Shown here piece by piece: positions 40,276-50,498 of a stretch of DNA of 64,000 nucleotides; positions within the stretch are counted from its first letter, which is position 1; each line of letters begins with the position of its first letter. The translations under genes and the position numbers were made by a program. Under the pieces are notes generated by a model that was given only the letters and a program-made list of their open reading frames with translations, was not told the origin of the DNA and searched no databases. Where the stretch lies: positions 62,001-126,000 of the forward strand of contig JARUXA010000014.1 of assembly GCA_030433805.1 (NCBI GenBank). The letters run 5' to 3'. The DNA is from Sphingomonas sp. PsM26. GTDB taxonomy: Bacteria; Pseudomonadota; Alphaproteobacteria; Sphingomonadales; Sphingomonadaceae.

Positions 40276-40481
40276 TGACCTGAAGTCCTTTCCCCACCCA
40301 CGAATGAAAACACCGGTTCATTCGACCGTATGTGTTGTGGATCGGCTACTCGTACGCCCCCACCCAGCGCGTTGTTGCGCTCCATCCTGTCCCGAACGAA
40401 GTTTGTACTCCAAAAACAGCCAACGACAAATCCCAGAGAGAAAAGTGTGGTGCCGATGAACAGCTGGATTAGTAGGATCAT
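40272..40481 (-). CDS. Small membrane protein coupled to the LuxR-type regulator
   Basis: A 69-residue product with one hydrophobic segment, MILLIQLFIGTTLFSLGFVVGCFW, and a short soluble tail. GGAGGG lies nine bases upstream of the ATG at 40481. The stop overlaps the regulator start by 4 bp, so the regulator is translated after it. The upstream frame (40482-40598) does not add a domain. No family is recognised. Confidence 0.65.
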   Translation of the reverse strand: MILLIQLFIGTTLFSLGFVVGCFWSTNFVRDRMERNNALGGGVRVADPQHIRSNEPVFSFVGGERTSGQ

Positions 40482-40809
40482 TAAAGGAACCCTCCTGCCC
40501 TCATCTCTTACATTCCCCTCGATTAAACAAAAATACGGCAGATCGTGTATAGGTTGTACTAAGGATGGAGTAGTAACGTCCGATACCATGCGCACCACGC
40601 TGTAATCGTTTCAGATTACGCCGCAGGGTTTGTTACACTCAGCACGGCACCCCAAAACATGTTGCTTGTGCTCAGGCGGCAGATCGGGCAAAGGGCTCGC
40701 CCGTGCTGCGGCCAGAGATGGTCGTCGTATGTGATTCCCGAGACGACAGCCGGAGGGGCGTCCGCATGGTGCGGCGTCAGCGATCGGCCAAAAGAGAAAG
40801 ACGAGACAC
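40482..40809. other. Leader region of the rpsF operon and promoter of the regulator pair
   Basis: The 328-bp gap has no gene. The rightward side must hold the rpsF promoter and its leader; GTCCGCATGGTGCGGCG near 40758-40774 could fold into a hairpin. An S6:S18-binding leader is known in many bacteria, but I cannot match its full motif here. The leftward side should carry the promoter for the small membrane protein. Confidence 0.4.
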
Positions 40810-41235
40810 ATGGCTCTATACGAGCACGTGTTCCTTGCGCGCCAGGATCTGGCACAAGCGCAGGTGGACGCCCTGGCGGAAACCGCCACCAAGATCGTGA
40901 ACGATAACGAAGGCCGGGTCGTCAAGACCGAGAGTTGGGGTCTGCGTAGCCTGGCGTACAAGATCGCCAAGAACCGCAAGGCGCATTACGTGATGCTCGA
41001 GATCGACGCCCCTGCCGGTGTCGTCGCGGAGCTCGAGCGCCAGACGCAGATCAACGAAGACATCATCCGCTACATGACCGTCAAGGTCGACGCGCTCGAA
41101 GAGGGCCCGACCGTGATGATGCGCAAGTCCGAGCGCGACCGTGAGCGTCGTGGAGACCGCGAAGGCGGCCGTGAAGGCCGTGGCGATCGTCCTGACCGTG
41201 GCGACCGGCCGCGTCGTGACTTCGATAGCGAATAA
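40810..41235 (+). CDS. rpsF: Small ribosomal subunit protein S6
   Basis: The 141-residue protein has the S6 fold, with [21 protein letters not shown] at the start, [28 protein letters not shown] and [14 protein letters not shown]. Its tail is a long Arg/Gly/Asp-rich extension ([22 protein letters not shown]), common in alphaproteobacteria. It is first in rpsF-rpsR-rplI with gaps of 13 and 12 bp. Confidence 0.97.
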   Translation: MALYEHVFLARQDLAQAQVDALAETATKIVNDNEGRVVKTESWGLRSLAYKIAKNRKAHYVMLEIDAPAGVVAELERQTQINEDIIRYMTVKVDALEEGPTVMMRKSERDRERRGDREGGREGRGDRPDRGDRPRRDFDSE

Positions 41236-41248
41236 GGACGTATAGATT

Positions 41249-41473
41249 ATGGCACGCCCATTTTTCCGCCGCCGCAAGAGCTGCCCGTTCTCCGCAAAAG
41301 ACGCTCCCCGGATCGATTACAAAGACGTCCGGTTGCTCCAGGGCTTCGTGTCCGAACGTGGCAAGATCGTCCCGTCGCGTATCACTTCGGTGAGCGCAAA
41401 GAAGCAGCGCGAGCTCGCCCAGGCGATCAAGCGTTCGCGTCATCTGGGCCTTCTGCCCTACATCGTTAAGTAA
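41249..41473 (+). CDS. rpsR: Small ribosomal subunit protein S18
   Basis: The 74-residue basic protein is S18: [61 protein letters not shown] matches the family along its whole length. It pairs with S6 on the 30S platform. Confidence 0.98.
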   Translation: MARPFFRRRKSCPFSAKDAPRIDYKDVRLLQGFVSERGKIVPSRITSVSAKKQRELAQAIKRSRHLGLLPYIVK

Positions 41474-41485
41474 GGAGCGGCTGAG

Positions 41486-42091
41486 ATGGATGTCATCCTG
41501 CTGGAACGCGTCGACAAGCTCGGCAACATCGGCGACGTCGTCAAGGTGAAGGACGGGTTCGCCCGCAACTTCCTCCTGCCGAACAAGAAGGCGCTTCGTT
41601 CCAACGAAGCCAACCGCAAGGTCTTCGAGAAGAACCGCGAGAACATCGTTGCCGAGAACGCAGCGCGTCGTTCGGAAGCGGAAGTCGAAGCCAAGGACAT
41701 CGACGGCACGACCGTGACGTTGATCCGTCAGGCATCGAACACCGGCCAGCTGTACGGCTCGGTTGCGGTTCGCGATCTGATCGAGATCCTCGAGGCCGAA
41801 GGCCACAAGGTGTCGAAGTCGGCGATCGTGCTCAACAAGCCGATCAAGGCCATCGGCCTCTACGAGGTCAAGGTTTCGCTGCACCCGGAAGTGTCGGTGA
41901 CGATCAAGGTCAACATTGCACGCTCGCCCGAAGAGGCGAAAATGCAGGCCGAGGGCGTCAACGTCATGGAAGCCATGTTCGAAAAGGACGAGGCTGGTTT
42001 CGTTGAGGATTACGATCCCAACGCAGAGCCCGGCGCGACCGCCGAGGTTTCGTCGAACCAGGACGACGCTGAGGCACCTGCCGCGGCCTAA
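41486..42091 (+). CDS. rplI: Large ribosomal subunit protein L9
   Basis: L9 binds 23S rRNA and reaches towards neighbouring ribosomes. The 201-residue product starts MDVILLERVDKLGNIGDVVKVKDGFARNFLLPNKKA, followed by the long connecting helix and the C-terminal domain with LYGSVAVRDLIEIL and GLYEVKVSLHPEVSVTIKVNIARS. It is about 50 residues longer than the E. coli form because of an acidic tail usual in the class. A terminator follows. Confidence 0.97.
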   Translation: MDVILLERVDKLGNIGDVVKVKDGFARNFLLPNKKALRSNEANRKVFEKNRENIVAENAARRSEAEVEAKDIDGTTVTLIRQASNTGQLYGSVAVRDLIEILEAEGHKVSKSAIVLNKPIKAIGLYEVKVSLHPEVSVTIKVNIARSPEEAKMQAEGVNVMEAMFEKDEAGFVEDYDPNAEPGATAEVSSNQDDAEAPAAA

Positions 42092-42110
42092 GTCACTCGG
42101 TTACGATACG

Positions 42111-42147
42111 AAAAGAGCCGTCCGGAGTGATCCGGGCGGCCCTTTTT
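42111..42147 (+). terminator. Intrinsic terminator of the rpsF-rpsR-rplI operon
   Basis: GCCGTCCGGA (42117-42126) pairs with TCCGGGCGGC (42131-42140) around GTGA, followed by CCTTTTT. An AAAAG precedes the stem. This is a textbook intrinsic terminator 20 bp after the rplI stop. Confidence 0.9.
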
Positions 42148-42188
42148 CGTTTGTTTGCCGGGCGTCGCTCGGCGGACTTGGGTCAGGC

Positions 42189-42266
42189 TTAGCCGGTGAC
42201 CGCGCACGCCCCGACAAGCGCTGCGAGCGGGATGAGGGCGAAGACGACGGGAAGAACTTTGGTCAT
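42189..42266 (-). CDS. Possible 25-residue lipoprotein-like peptide
   Basis: The frame gives MTKVLPVVFALIPLAALVGA followed by CAVTG, a hydrophobic stretch ending at a lipobox-like cysteine. Such very short candidates can be real (entericidin-like) or chance. No ribosome site is seen. The surrounding 270 bp between rplI and mutL has no other gene. Confidence 0.25.
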   Translation of the reverse strand: MTKVLPVVFALIPLAALVGACAVTG

Positions 42267-42414
42267 GGGGCGGTCCGATACGGCGATGGGGGCTGTTGTC
42301 GTGTAAATGCACCGCTCGGGATTTGTGTCCGCCAGATGAACGAAACGCCGGGTTTCACCTTCCCCCGCACGGTTCGTCTCGACCACGCGCGAAACGAACA
42401 GTAGCGAGCCGCGG

Positions 42415-44241
42415 CTATTTCCGGCCGAATAGCCGTTCGATGTCGCCATGCGCGAGCTTCACCCATGTTGGGCGCCCGTGGTTGCACTGCCCCGAATGCG
42501 GGGTGACTTCCATTTCGCGGAGCAGCGCGTTCATCTCGGCGACCGACAGGATCCGCCCTGCCCGCACCGAACCGTGACACGCCATCGTCGCGGCGACGTG
42601 ATCGAGTCGTTCCCGCAACGACAAGGCCTCGTCGAACGCGGCGAGTTCGTCGGCGAGATCGGTCACCAGTCCGGTGACGTCGCTTTGCCCGAGCATCGCG
42701 GGCACACCGCGGACGAGCATTGCGCGCGGGCCGAAGCGGTCGAGGTCGAGGCCAAAGTCGCTGAGCTCGGCAGCGCGTGCCTCGAGCCGGTCACAGGCGG
42801 TTTCCTCCAGCTCGATGACTTCGGGGAGCAGTAGCGCCTGACTGGCGACTCCGCCGGACGCCATCGCCTTACGCATCCTTTCGAGCACGAGGCGTTCATG
42901 CGCGGCGTGCTGGTCGACGAGGATCAGCCCGTCCTGCGCCTCGGCGACGATGTAGGTCTTGGCGACCTGGCCGCGGGCTACGCCCAAGGGGAAGTCGACC
43001 GTTTCTGGGGGTGGGGCGTAGGCGGGTTCGGCGCGGGCTAACGGGGGTGGGGTGAAGAAGGCGCGGCGGTCGGAGACGGAATAGGAGCGTTGATCCAAGG
43101 ATAGCCCCTCCCCTTCAGGGGAGGGGTTGGGGGTGGGGCGTGTCTCACCGAGAGCCAGTTGTGCTGGACTTCCCCACCCCAACCCCTCCCCTGAAGGGGA
43201 GGGGCTATTTTCTGTTGTCCAAGCCGCGAGCGCAGTTTCCGTGGGCCGCTGGCTGCGATACCCCGCCTCGTCAAGCGCCCTCCGTAACCCGCTCACGATC
43301 AGCCCGCGCACCAGCGCGGGGTCGCGAAACCGCACTTCGGTCTTCGCAGGATGCACGTTGACGTCGACCGCATCGGGCGGAACGTCGAGGAACAGCGCCA
43401 CCACCGCATGCCGGTCGCGCGGCATCATCTCGGCATAGGCACCGCGGATCGCGCCGATCAGCAGACGATCCTTTACCGGACGCCCGTTGACGAACAGATA
43501 TTGGTGATCCGCGATTCCGCGATTGAAGGTCGGCAGCCCGGCAATCCCGCCAAGCCCGATCCCCTCACGGACGAAATCGATCCCCACGCCATTCTCGACC
43601 AGCCCGCGATCGGTCAGCCCGGCAACGCGGTCGGGCAAGGTCTCGTCCGCGCTGACCGACAGCGACCGCCGTCCGTCATGCTCGACCGAGAAACCGATGT
43701 CAGGCCGCGCCATCGCCAGTCGCCGCACGACGTCCATGCACGCCGCGAACTCTGCGCGGGCTGAGCGCAGGAACTTGCGCCGCGCCGGCACGCGGGCGAA
43801 CAGTGCCTCGACCCGCACCCGAGTCCCCGGCGGGATCGCGGCGGGGCCTTCCGACTCCAGCACGCCATTGTCGATCACGCGCGACCAGCCTTCCACACCG
43901 GGCATGCGGCTCTCGAGCGTCATCCGCGCGACGCTCGCAATCGACGGCAAGGCCTCGCCGCGAAACCCGAGCGTGCTGACCGCTTCGATCGCCTCGTCCG
44001 GGAGCTTCGAAGTGGCGTGGCGTTCGAGCGCGAGCGCCATGTCGGCGGGGTCCATCCCACAGCCGTCGTCGGTCACTTCGACCAGGTCGGTCCCCCCGCC
44101 TGCCAGCCGCACCGCGATCCGCGTCGCGCCCGCGTCGATCGCATTCTCGACCAGCTCCTTCAACGCGCTGGCTGGCCGTTCCACCACTTCACCGGCAGCG
44201 ATACGATTGACGAGATGTTCGGGGAGGCGGCGTATTGACAT
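42415..44241 (-). CDS. mutL: DNA mismatch repair protein MutL, with an in-frame palindromic insertion
   Basis: MutL links MutS to downstream repair. The 608-residue protein has the GHKL ATPase domain with IRRLPEHLVNRIAAGEVVERPASALKELVENAIDAGA, DDGCGMD and the late lid TLGFRGEALPSIASV. The C-terminal dimerisation domain holds GLILVDQHAAHERLVLERM and ACHGSVRAGRILSVAEMNALLREME, with QCNHGRPTWV. Residues about 345-380 are encoded by the family C element (43101-43208), set in the flexible linker between the two domains. It lacks the DQHA-adjacent endonuclease motif in full, but QCNHGRP is present. It is divergent from mreB with 158 bp between. Confidence 0.96.
   Translation of the reverse strand: MSIRRLPEHLVNRIAAGEVVERPASALKELVENAIDAGATRIAVRLAGGGTDLVEVTDDGCGMDPADMALALERHATSKLPDEAIEAVSTLGFRGEALPSIASVARMTLESRMPGVEGWSRVIDNGVLESEGPAAIPPGTRVRVEALFARVPARRKFLRSARAEFAACMDVVRRLAMARPDIGFSVEHDGRRSLSVSADETLPDRVAGLTDRGLVENGVGIDFVREGIGLGGIAGLPTFNRGIADHQYLFVNGRPVKDRLLIGAIRGAYAEMMPRDRHAVVALFLDVPPDAVDVNVHPAKTEVRFRDPALVRGLIVSGLRRALDEAGYRSQRPTETALAAWTTENSPSPSGEGLGWGSPAQLALGETRPTPNPSPEGEGLSLDQRSYSVSDRRAFFTPPPLARAEPAYAPPPETVDFPLGVARGQVAKTYIVAEAQDGLILVDQHAAHERLVLERMRKAMASGGVASQALLLPEVIELEETACDRLEARAAELSDFGLDLDRFGPRAMLVRGVPAMLGQSDVTGLVTDLADELAAFDEALSLRERLDHVAATMACHGSVRAGRILSVAEMNALLREMEVTPHSGQCNHGRPTWVKLAHGDIERLFGRK
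43101..43208. repeat. Palindromic repeat family C, in-frame double copy inside mutL
   Basis: Two family C hairpins in opposite orientation (43101-43138 and 43172-43208) form a 108-bp inverted repeat, exactly 36 codons. Each arm is itself a hairpin around TTCA or TGAA. In the mutL frame it encodes SPSPSGEGLGWGS at one arm and PTPNPSPEGEGLS at the other. Confidence 0.92.
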
Positions 44242-44333
44242 GCCTTAAGCTCTAGCCCAAGCGACGGCATCCCGCGAGCTGTATCCGTGACTTAACCAGG
44301 GCGTGAGCGTCGCTCTGAAAGCCATCGGTTTAA

Positions 44334-45446
<1,113 letters not shown>

Positions 45447-45585
45447 GGCGTACGGCGGCTGTGGTCGCTGTTTGAGACATATGGTTCGTCTGCGCAGACG
45501 GGTTCGCGAAACCCTACGCAGCGCAGACGGCCATCGCTACAGATCGTAGCATCAGGCGGCCCTTGGGCCTTTGGATGGGGGTAAC

Positions 45586-46518
45586 ATGGCGCCGCCTCGC
45601 AATCGGCGCCCGGGTTTTTCGCGGCGGGCGCAATATGGTTTGTTTCTCGGCTATGTGATTGCCGCCGCCGGTTCGCTGGTCGCTGCGGTGCTGTTGGCGC
45701 TGTCGGCGATCGATCCGCCGGCATTCGCCGTCCTGCGCGCAAGCGTCGCGGAAGTGACGACGCCCATATCGTCGGGCCTGTCGAGCGTCGGCCAGTGGTT
45801 CGGCGCAATCCCCGGAAGTGTCGGCAGTTACTTCGGAGTGAAAGCCGAGAACGAGCGCCTGCACAAGCAACTGCGCGACCAGCACGCGCTGTTCATGCGC
45901 GCGCGTTCGCTCGGCTATGAGAATCGCCGCCTGGCCGCGCTGCTGCGACTGCGCGAGCGCATCGCCGAGCCCGTCGTCACTGCGCGCCTAGTGAGTTCGT
46001 CGGCCACAAGCACGCGTCGCTTCGCAGTGCTCAATGCCGGATCCTGGCAGGGAGTCGCATCGAGCCAGCCGGTCGTCGGGCCGGATGGATTGGTGGGTCG
46101 CGTCCTGGAGACGGGGCCCAACAGCGCACGCGTGTTGTTGCTGACCGATCCGGAAAGCGTCGTGCCGGTCCGCCGGACCCGCGACGGCATGCCCGCGCTT
46201 GCGGCCGGGCGCGGCGACGGGCTGGTCGACATCCGCTCGGTCGCAACCGCAACCGCGCCGTTCGGACCGGGCGACGTCTTCGTGACTTCGGGTATCGGCG
46301 GGATCTATCCCCCCGACGTTCCGGTCGCGCACGTCATCCGCCGTGGCCGCGAAGCCGGTCTTGCGCGAACCTATGCGCAGCCCGACACGCTCGACTATGC
46401 GATGGTCGAGCGCGCCTTCATGCCCGCCCCACCCCCGCTGACGGTCCCCAAGCCCGCGCCCAAGCCGACTCCCAAGCCAAAGCCCACACCGACTGCTGCG
46501 AAGCCAGCCACACGATGA
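45586..46518 (+). CDS. mreC: Rod-shape protein MreC
   Basis: The 310-residue protein has a short cytoplasmic start, a membrane helix (GLFLGYVIAAAGSLVAAVLLALSA), a coiled segment (KAENERLHKQLRDQHALFMRARSL) and the beta-barrel periplasmic domain with TRRFAVLNAGSWQGV and GIGGIYPPDVPVAHV. It connects MreB to the wall synthases. The tail is a Pro/Lys repeat (PKPAPKPTPKPKPTPT). It overlaps mreD by 4 bp. The 139-bp gap after mreB contains an inverted GTCTGCGCAGAC. Confidence 0.95.
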   Translation: MAPPRNRRPGFSRRAQYGLFLGYVIAAAGSLVAAVLLALSAIDPPAFAVLRASVAEVTTPISSGLSSVGQWFGAIPGSVGSYFGVKAENERLHKQLRDQHALFMRARSLGYENRRLAALLRLRERIAEPVVTARLVSSSATSTRRFAVLNAGSWQGVASSQPVVGPDGLVGRVLETGPNSARVLLLTDPESVVPVRRTRDGMPALAAGRGDGLVDIRSVATATAPFGPGDVFVTSGIGGIYPPDVPVAHVIRRGREAGLARTYAQPDTLDYAMVERAFMPAPPPLTVPKPAPKPTPKPKPTPTAAKPATR

Positions 46519-47024
46519 GCCAGATCCGCGGCCCCTTCGACGAGCCACCAGATACGAGCTTCTCGCGCTTCGTGCCCGCGCTGTCGGTCGTGATCGCCTC
46601 CACCTTCGCGGTGTGGCCCGTGATCGCAAGCTTCCCGGTGTTTCCCCCGCTCGGGCTGCTGATGCTGCTCGGCTGGCGGCTGTCGCGCCCGCTGAGCCTG
46701 CCGGTATGGGCGGCGTTACCGCTCGGCCTGTATGACGATCTGCTGAGTGGACAACCGCTGGGCAATGCGATGCTGTTCTGGACATTGTGCTTTTTCATGA
46801 TCGACCTGATCGACCAACGCGTCGTGTTCCGTGATTTCTGGCAGGACTGGCTGATCGCGGGCGGGTCGATCTGCTTCTGTCTGATCCTCGGTCGGCTCGT
46901 CGCTTCGCCGCTCGCGGCGCACGTCGACACGCTTTTGATGCTGCAGATTGCGGTAACCACCTTGTTGTTTCCCCTCGCGACGCGCATCTGCACGATGCTC
47001 ACGCGCGAGGAGGAAACGGTGTGA
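46515..47024 (+). CDS. mreD: Rod-shape protein MreD
   Basis: The 169-residue membrane protein has about five hydrophobic segments, with the family stretch FPPLGLLMLLGWRLSRPLSLPVWAALPLGLYDDLLSGQPLGNAM. It completes the MreBCD set. It overlaps mreC and mrdA by 4 bp each, as expected of strict co-translation. Confidence 0.92.
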   Translation: MSQIRGPFDEPPDTSFSRFVPALSVVIASTFAVWPVIASFPVFPPLGLLMLLGWRLSRPLSLPVWAALPLGLYDDLLSGQPLGNAMLFWTLCFFMIDLIDQRVVFRDFWQDWLIAGGSICFCLILGRLVASPLAAHVDTLLMLQIAVTTLLFPLATRICTMLTREEETV

Positions 47025-49120
47025 ACGGGCCGACCTTCGGCAATTCGAACAAGATGATGACCGAAGCCGCGCAAAGTTTCAGCTTTTCGCGGCGTGCGGT
47101 GCTGCTCGGCTTCGGCCAGGGTGCGGTGGGTCTGGCGCTGGCCGGGCGCATGGCGTGGCTGTCGGTGGCCGAGAACGAGCATTACACCACCCTGTCGGAG
47201 AGCAACCGCGTCAACATGACGCTGGTGCCGCCACGGCGGGGCTGGATCGTCGATCGCCACGGCGCGCCAATCGCCAACAACCGTACCGATTTCCGCGTCG
47301 ACATCATTCCCGACCGGCTCGAGGACAAGGACCGTGTGCTCGCGCTGCTGCGTGATATCCTGCGGTTGCCGCCCGAGGAGATGGAGCGGCTCAATGCGGA
47401 CCTCGCCCATGCGGCGGGCTTCCAGCCCGTGCAGGTAGCCGAGAACCTCGACTGGGAGCGGTTCGCCGCGGTCAGCGTGCGGCTGCCCGAGCTCCCGGGC
47501 GTCGCCCCGACGCGGGGTTTCTCGCGCAGCTATCCGGCTGCGGCGGCGGTCGCGCATTTGACCGGCTATGTCGGTGCGGCTTCGGCCGATCAGTACAAGC
47601 AGACGCACGATCAATTGATGGTCACACCGGGATTCAAGCTCGGCAAGGATGGACTTGAAAAGACGCTGGAAAAGACGCTGCGCGGGGTTGCAGGGCAGAA
47701 GCGCGTCGAGGTTACTGCGCGGGGCAAGCTGGTCGCCGAACTGGCGACCCGCCCCGACCAGCCCGGTCAGAATACGCGACTGACGATCGACGCAGGGTTG
47801 CAGGAATATGCGGCACGGCGGCTGGGAACCAACTCAGGGTCGGTTGTCGTGATCGATTGCCTGACCGGCGAGATGCTCGCGATGGTCTCGATGCCGGCCT
47901 ATGATCCCAATGCCTTCTCCGACGGGATCAGTCATCTCGAGTGGAAGATGCTGTCGGATAACGACCATGTTCCGTTGATGAACAAGGTCCTGCAGGGGCT
48001 GTATCCGCCGGGATCGACGGTCAAGCCGATGAACGCGCTGGCATTGCTCGAGGCGGGCGTGGATCCGCGTCAGCGGATCAATTGCACCGGCGCGATGCGG
48101 CTCGGGACCGGGGTGTTCCATTGCCACAAGAAGCGTGGGCATGGTCCGCTCGACATGAAGAACGCGGTGATGCAAAGCTGCGACATCTATTTCTACGAGA
48201 TGGTCCGTCGGCTCGGCTACGACCGGATCGCGCCGATCGCGCGGACGGTCGGACTGGGACAGAAGTTCGACTTGCCGTTCGGTTCGCAACGCTATGGCAC
48301 AATGCCAGATCCCGCGTGGAAGTTACGGAAATACAAGGCAGACTGGACCGTCGCGGATTCATTGAATGCGTCGATTGGCCAGGGCTATGTACTGTCCAAT
48401 CCGCTGCAACTGGCGGTGATGGCCGCGCGACTGGCATCGGGCAAACATCTCGAACCCAGCATTCTGGCCAGCCAGATCCATCATAACGCGGCACCCCTGC
48501 CCTATGATGCCGCGCATCTCGCGCTGGTCCGCGATGCGATGTACGGCGTCGTCAACCAGGGCGGCACCGGCGGCGCGGCGCGCATGCTGATCCCGGGCGT
48601 GTCGATCGCGGCGAAGACCGGCACCGCGCAGGTCCGCCGCATCTCGATGGCAGAGCGTGGATCCGGCGTGCTCAAGAACGCGTCGCTGCCGTTCAAGCTA
48701 CGCGATCACGCGTTGTTCGTGTGCTTCGCGCCAGCCGACAATCCGCGGTACGCCGCCAGCGTCGTGCTGGAGCATGGCGGCCATACCGTACGCAATCTCG
48801 ATTCACCGTTGATCGGCCGCGACATCATGACGTGGCTGTTCGACCGCGACCGCGCGATCGCATCGCTGGCGGAGGCCGAGCCGACCTGGGGCGGCGACAT
48901 TCGTACGCGCATGGCCGCCGAGAGCGCGGCTTACCGCGCAGCCAATGCGCCCAAGCCCGCGGCGGTCCAGACCGAGCTTGGAGCCCCCGCGCCGACAGAC
49001 GCCCCAGCCGTCCGTGCAGCGGCGGCGGCCGACGCAGCGGCGGCAGAGGCGCTCGCCAACTCGGCAGCGGCCGGTAATACCGTCGCGGAGTCGGGCAGCA
49101 CGGAGCACGACCTGGAATGA
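47021..49120 (+). CDS. mrdA: Penicillin-binding protein 2 (elongation transpeptidase)
   Basis: PBP2 cross-links wall peptides during cell elongation together with RodA. The 699-residue protein starts at a GTG at 47021 overlapping mreD, with GAGGAGG before it. It has a membrane anchor (VLLGFGQGAVGLALAGRMAWL), the pedestal domain with VPPRRGWIVDRHGAPIANN, the nucleophile serine 332 in PPGSTVKPMNA, the SxN region ASIGQGYV and KTG at residue 532 in AAKTGTAQ. The last 60 residues are an Ala-rich tail unusual in E. coli PBP2. It overlaps rodA by 4 bp. Confidence 0.96.
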   Translation: MNGPTFGNSNKMMTEAAQSFSFSRRAVLLGFGQGAVGLALAGRMAWLSVAENEHYTTLSESNRVNMTLVPPRRGWIVDRHGAPIANNRTDFRVDIIPDRLEDKDRVLALLRDILRLPPEEMERLNADLAHAAGFQPVQVAENLDWERFAAVSVRLPELPGVAPTRGFSRSYPAAAAVAHLTGYVGAASADQYKQTHDQLMVTPGFKLGKDGLEKTLEKTLRGVAGQKRVEVTARGKLVAELATRPDQPGQNTRLTIDAGLQEYAARRLGTNSGSVVVIDCLTGEMLAMVSMPAYDPNAFSDGISHLEWKMLSDNDHVPLMNKVLQGLYPPGSTVKPMNALALLEAGVDPRQRINCTGAMRLGTGVFHCHKKRGHGPLDMKNAVMQSCDIYFYEMVRRLGYDRIAPIARTVGLGQKFDLPFGSQRYGTMPDPAWKLRKYKADWTVADSLNASIGQGYVLSNPLQLAVMAARLASGKHLEPSILASQIHHNAAPLPYDAAHLALVRDAMYGVVNQGGTGGAARMLIPGVSIAAKTGTAQVRRISMAERGSGVLKNASLPFKLRDHALFVCFAPADNPRYAASVVLEHGGHTVRNLDSPLIGRDIMTWLFDRDRAIASLAEAEPTWGGDIRTRMAAESAAYRAANAPKPAAVQTELGAPAPTDAPAVRAAAAADAAAAEALANSAAAGNTVAESGSTEHDLE

Positions 49121-50232
49121 GCAGCCGCAGCATCGTCCCCGCCCCGCTGATCCAGCTCCCGTGGAAGATCATCCTGCTGGTGCTGGCGATCGGGTGTTTC
49201 GACCTCCTGATCCTCTATTCCGCCGCGGGCGGGAGCATCAAGCCGTGGGCAATGTCGCAGGGGATCCGCTTCTTCATGCTGCTGGGCGGGGCACTCGCGC
49301 TGGCGCGCGTCCCGGAACGCTGGTGGCAGACCGGCGCGCTGCCGGCCTATGTCTTGTTGTGCATCATGCTGGTGCTGGTCGAACTGGTCGGGGCGGTGCG
49401 CGGCGGCGGCCAGCGCTGGCTCGACGTCGGGTTCATGCGCCTGCAACCATCCGAGCTGATGAAGCCGTGCATCGTGCTGGCTTGCGCCAAATTCTACGAC
49501 ATGCTGCCGCCCAATGAAACCAGGCGGTTCAGCGCGATCTGGCCCGCGGCGATCCTGATCCTGCTGCCCGCCGCGCTGGTGATGAAACAGCCCGACCTCG
49601 GCACCGCACTGATGATCACGATCGGCGGGATCACGGTGATGTTCCTCGCCGGCGTCCCGCTGCGCTTGTTCATCGGGGGAGCGCTCGCGCTCGGTGCGGC
49701 GGTACCGATCGCGTTCAACTTCGTACTGCACGAATATCAGCGCAACCGCATCCTCGTCTTCCTCGATCCCGAAAGCGATCCGCTCGGGATTGGCTACCAC
49801 ATCAGCCAGTCCAAGATCGCAATCGGATCGGGCGGGATCTTCGGCAAGGGGTTCCTCAACGGCACCCAGAGCCATCTGGACTATCTTCCCGAGGGCCACA
49901 CCGACTTCGCGCTGGCGACGATGATGGAGGAATGGGGGCTGGTCGGCGGAGTGCTGCTGATCGTCGCGTTCGTGCTGATCGTGCAATGGGGCGTGTCGAC
50001 CGCGCTGCAGGCGCAATCGCGCTTCGCCAAGCTGACCGCCGCGGGACTGGCTGCGACGATCTTCTATTATGTCGCGATCAACATGGCGATGGTGATGGGC
50101 ATGGCGCCGGTCGTCGGCGTGCCGCTGCCGCTGATCAGCAACGGCGGGTCGAGCCAGATGACGTTCATGCTGTGCCTGGGGATCCTGATGTCGATCGACC
50201 GATCGAACCGCAGAAAAGAGACGCGCTGGTAG
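49117..50232 (+). CDS. rodA: Rod-shape glycosyltransferase RodA
   Basis: RodA is the SEDS-family polymerase that builds glycan strands from lipid II next to PBP2. The 371-residue protein has about ten membrane segments, GGQRWLDVGFMRLQPSELMKPCIVLA, the conserved KQPDLGTALMI and NGTQSHLDYLPEGHTDFALA with the catalytic aspartate, and PLPLISNGGSSQMTFM near the end. It overlaps mrdA by 4 bp and is the last gene before the tRNA. Confidence 0.96.
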   Translation: MSSRSIVPAPLIQLPWKIILLVLAIGCFDLLILYSAAGGSIKPWAMSQGIRFFMLLGGALALARVPERWWQTGALPAYVLLCIMLVLVELVGAVRGGGQRWLDVGFMRLQPSELMKPCIVLACAKFYDMLPPNETRRFSAIWPAAILILLPAALVMKQPDLGTALMITIGGITVMFLAGVPLRLFIGGALALGAAVPIAFNFVLHEYQRNRILVFLDPESDPLGIGYHISQSKIAIGSGGIFGKGFLNGTQSHLDYLPEGHTDFALATMMEEWGLVGGVLLIVAFVLIVQWGVSTALQAQSRFAKLTAAGLAATIFYYVAINMAMVMGMAPVVGVPLPLISNGGSSQMTFMLCLGILMSIDRSNRRKETRW

Positions 50233-50341
50233 TTTTTTTGCGGTGCGGTGTAAAAAAGGGTTTGCAACCTCCGCCCACACTGCTAACCGACCGCTTCCCG
50301 GCAACGACAGCGCTTCGGCACTGTCCCTACCAAGCGGGAAT

Positions 50342-50417
<76 letters not shown>

Positions 50418-50498
50418 CTCTTCATATTGGAATCCCTAGGTTTTCTGCCGAAGCGCGCGAGCGCTCCGACATGTTCTCCGACACGCTTTCCGACAAAC

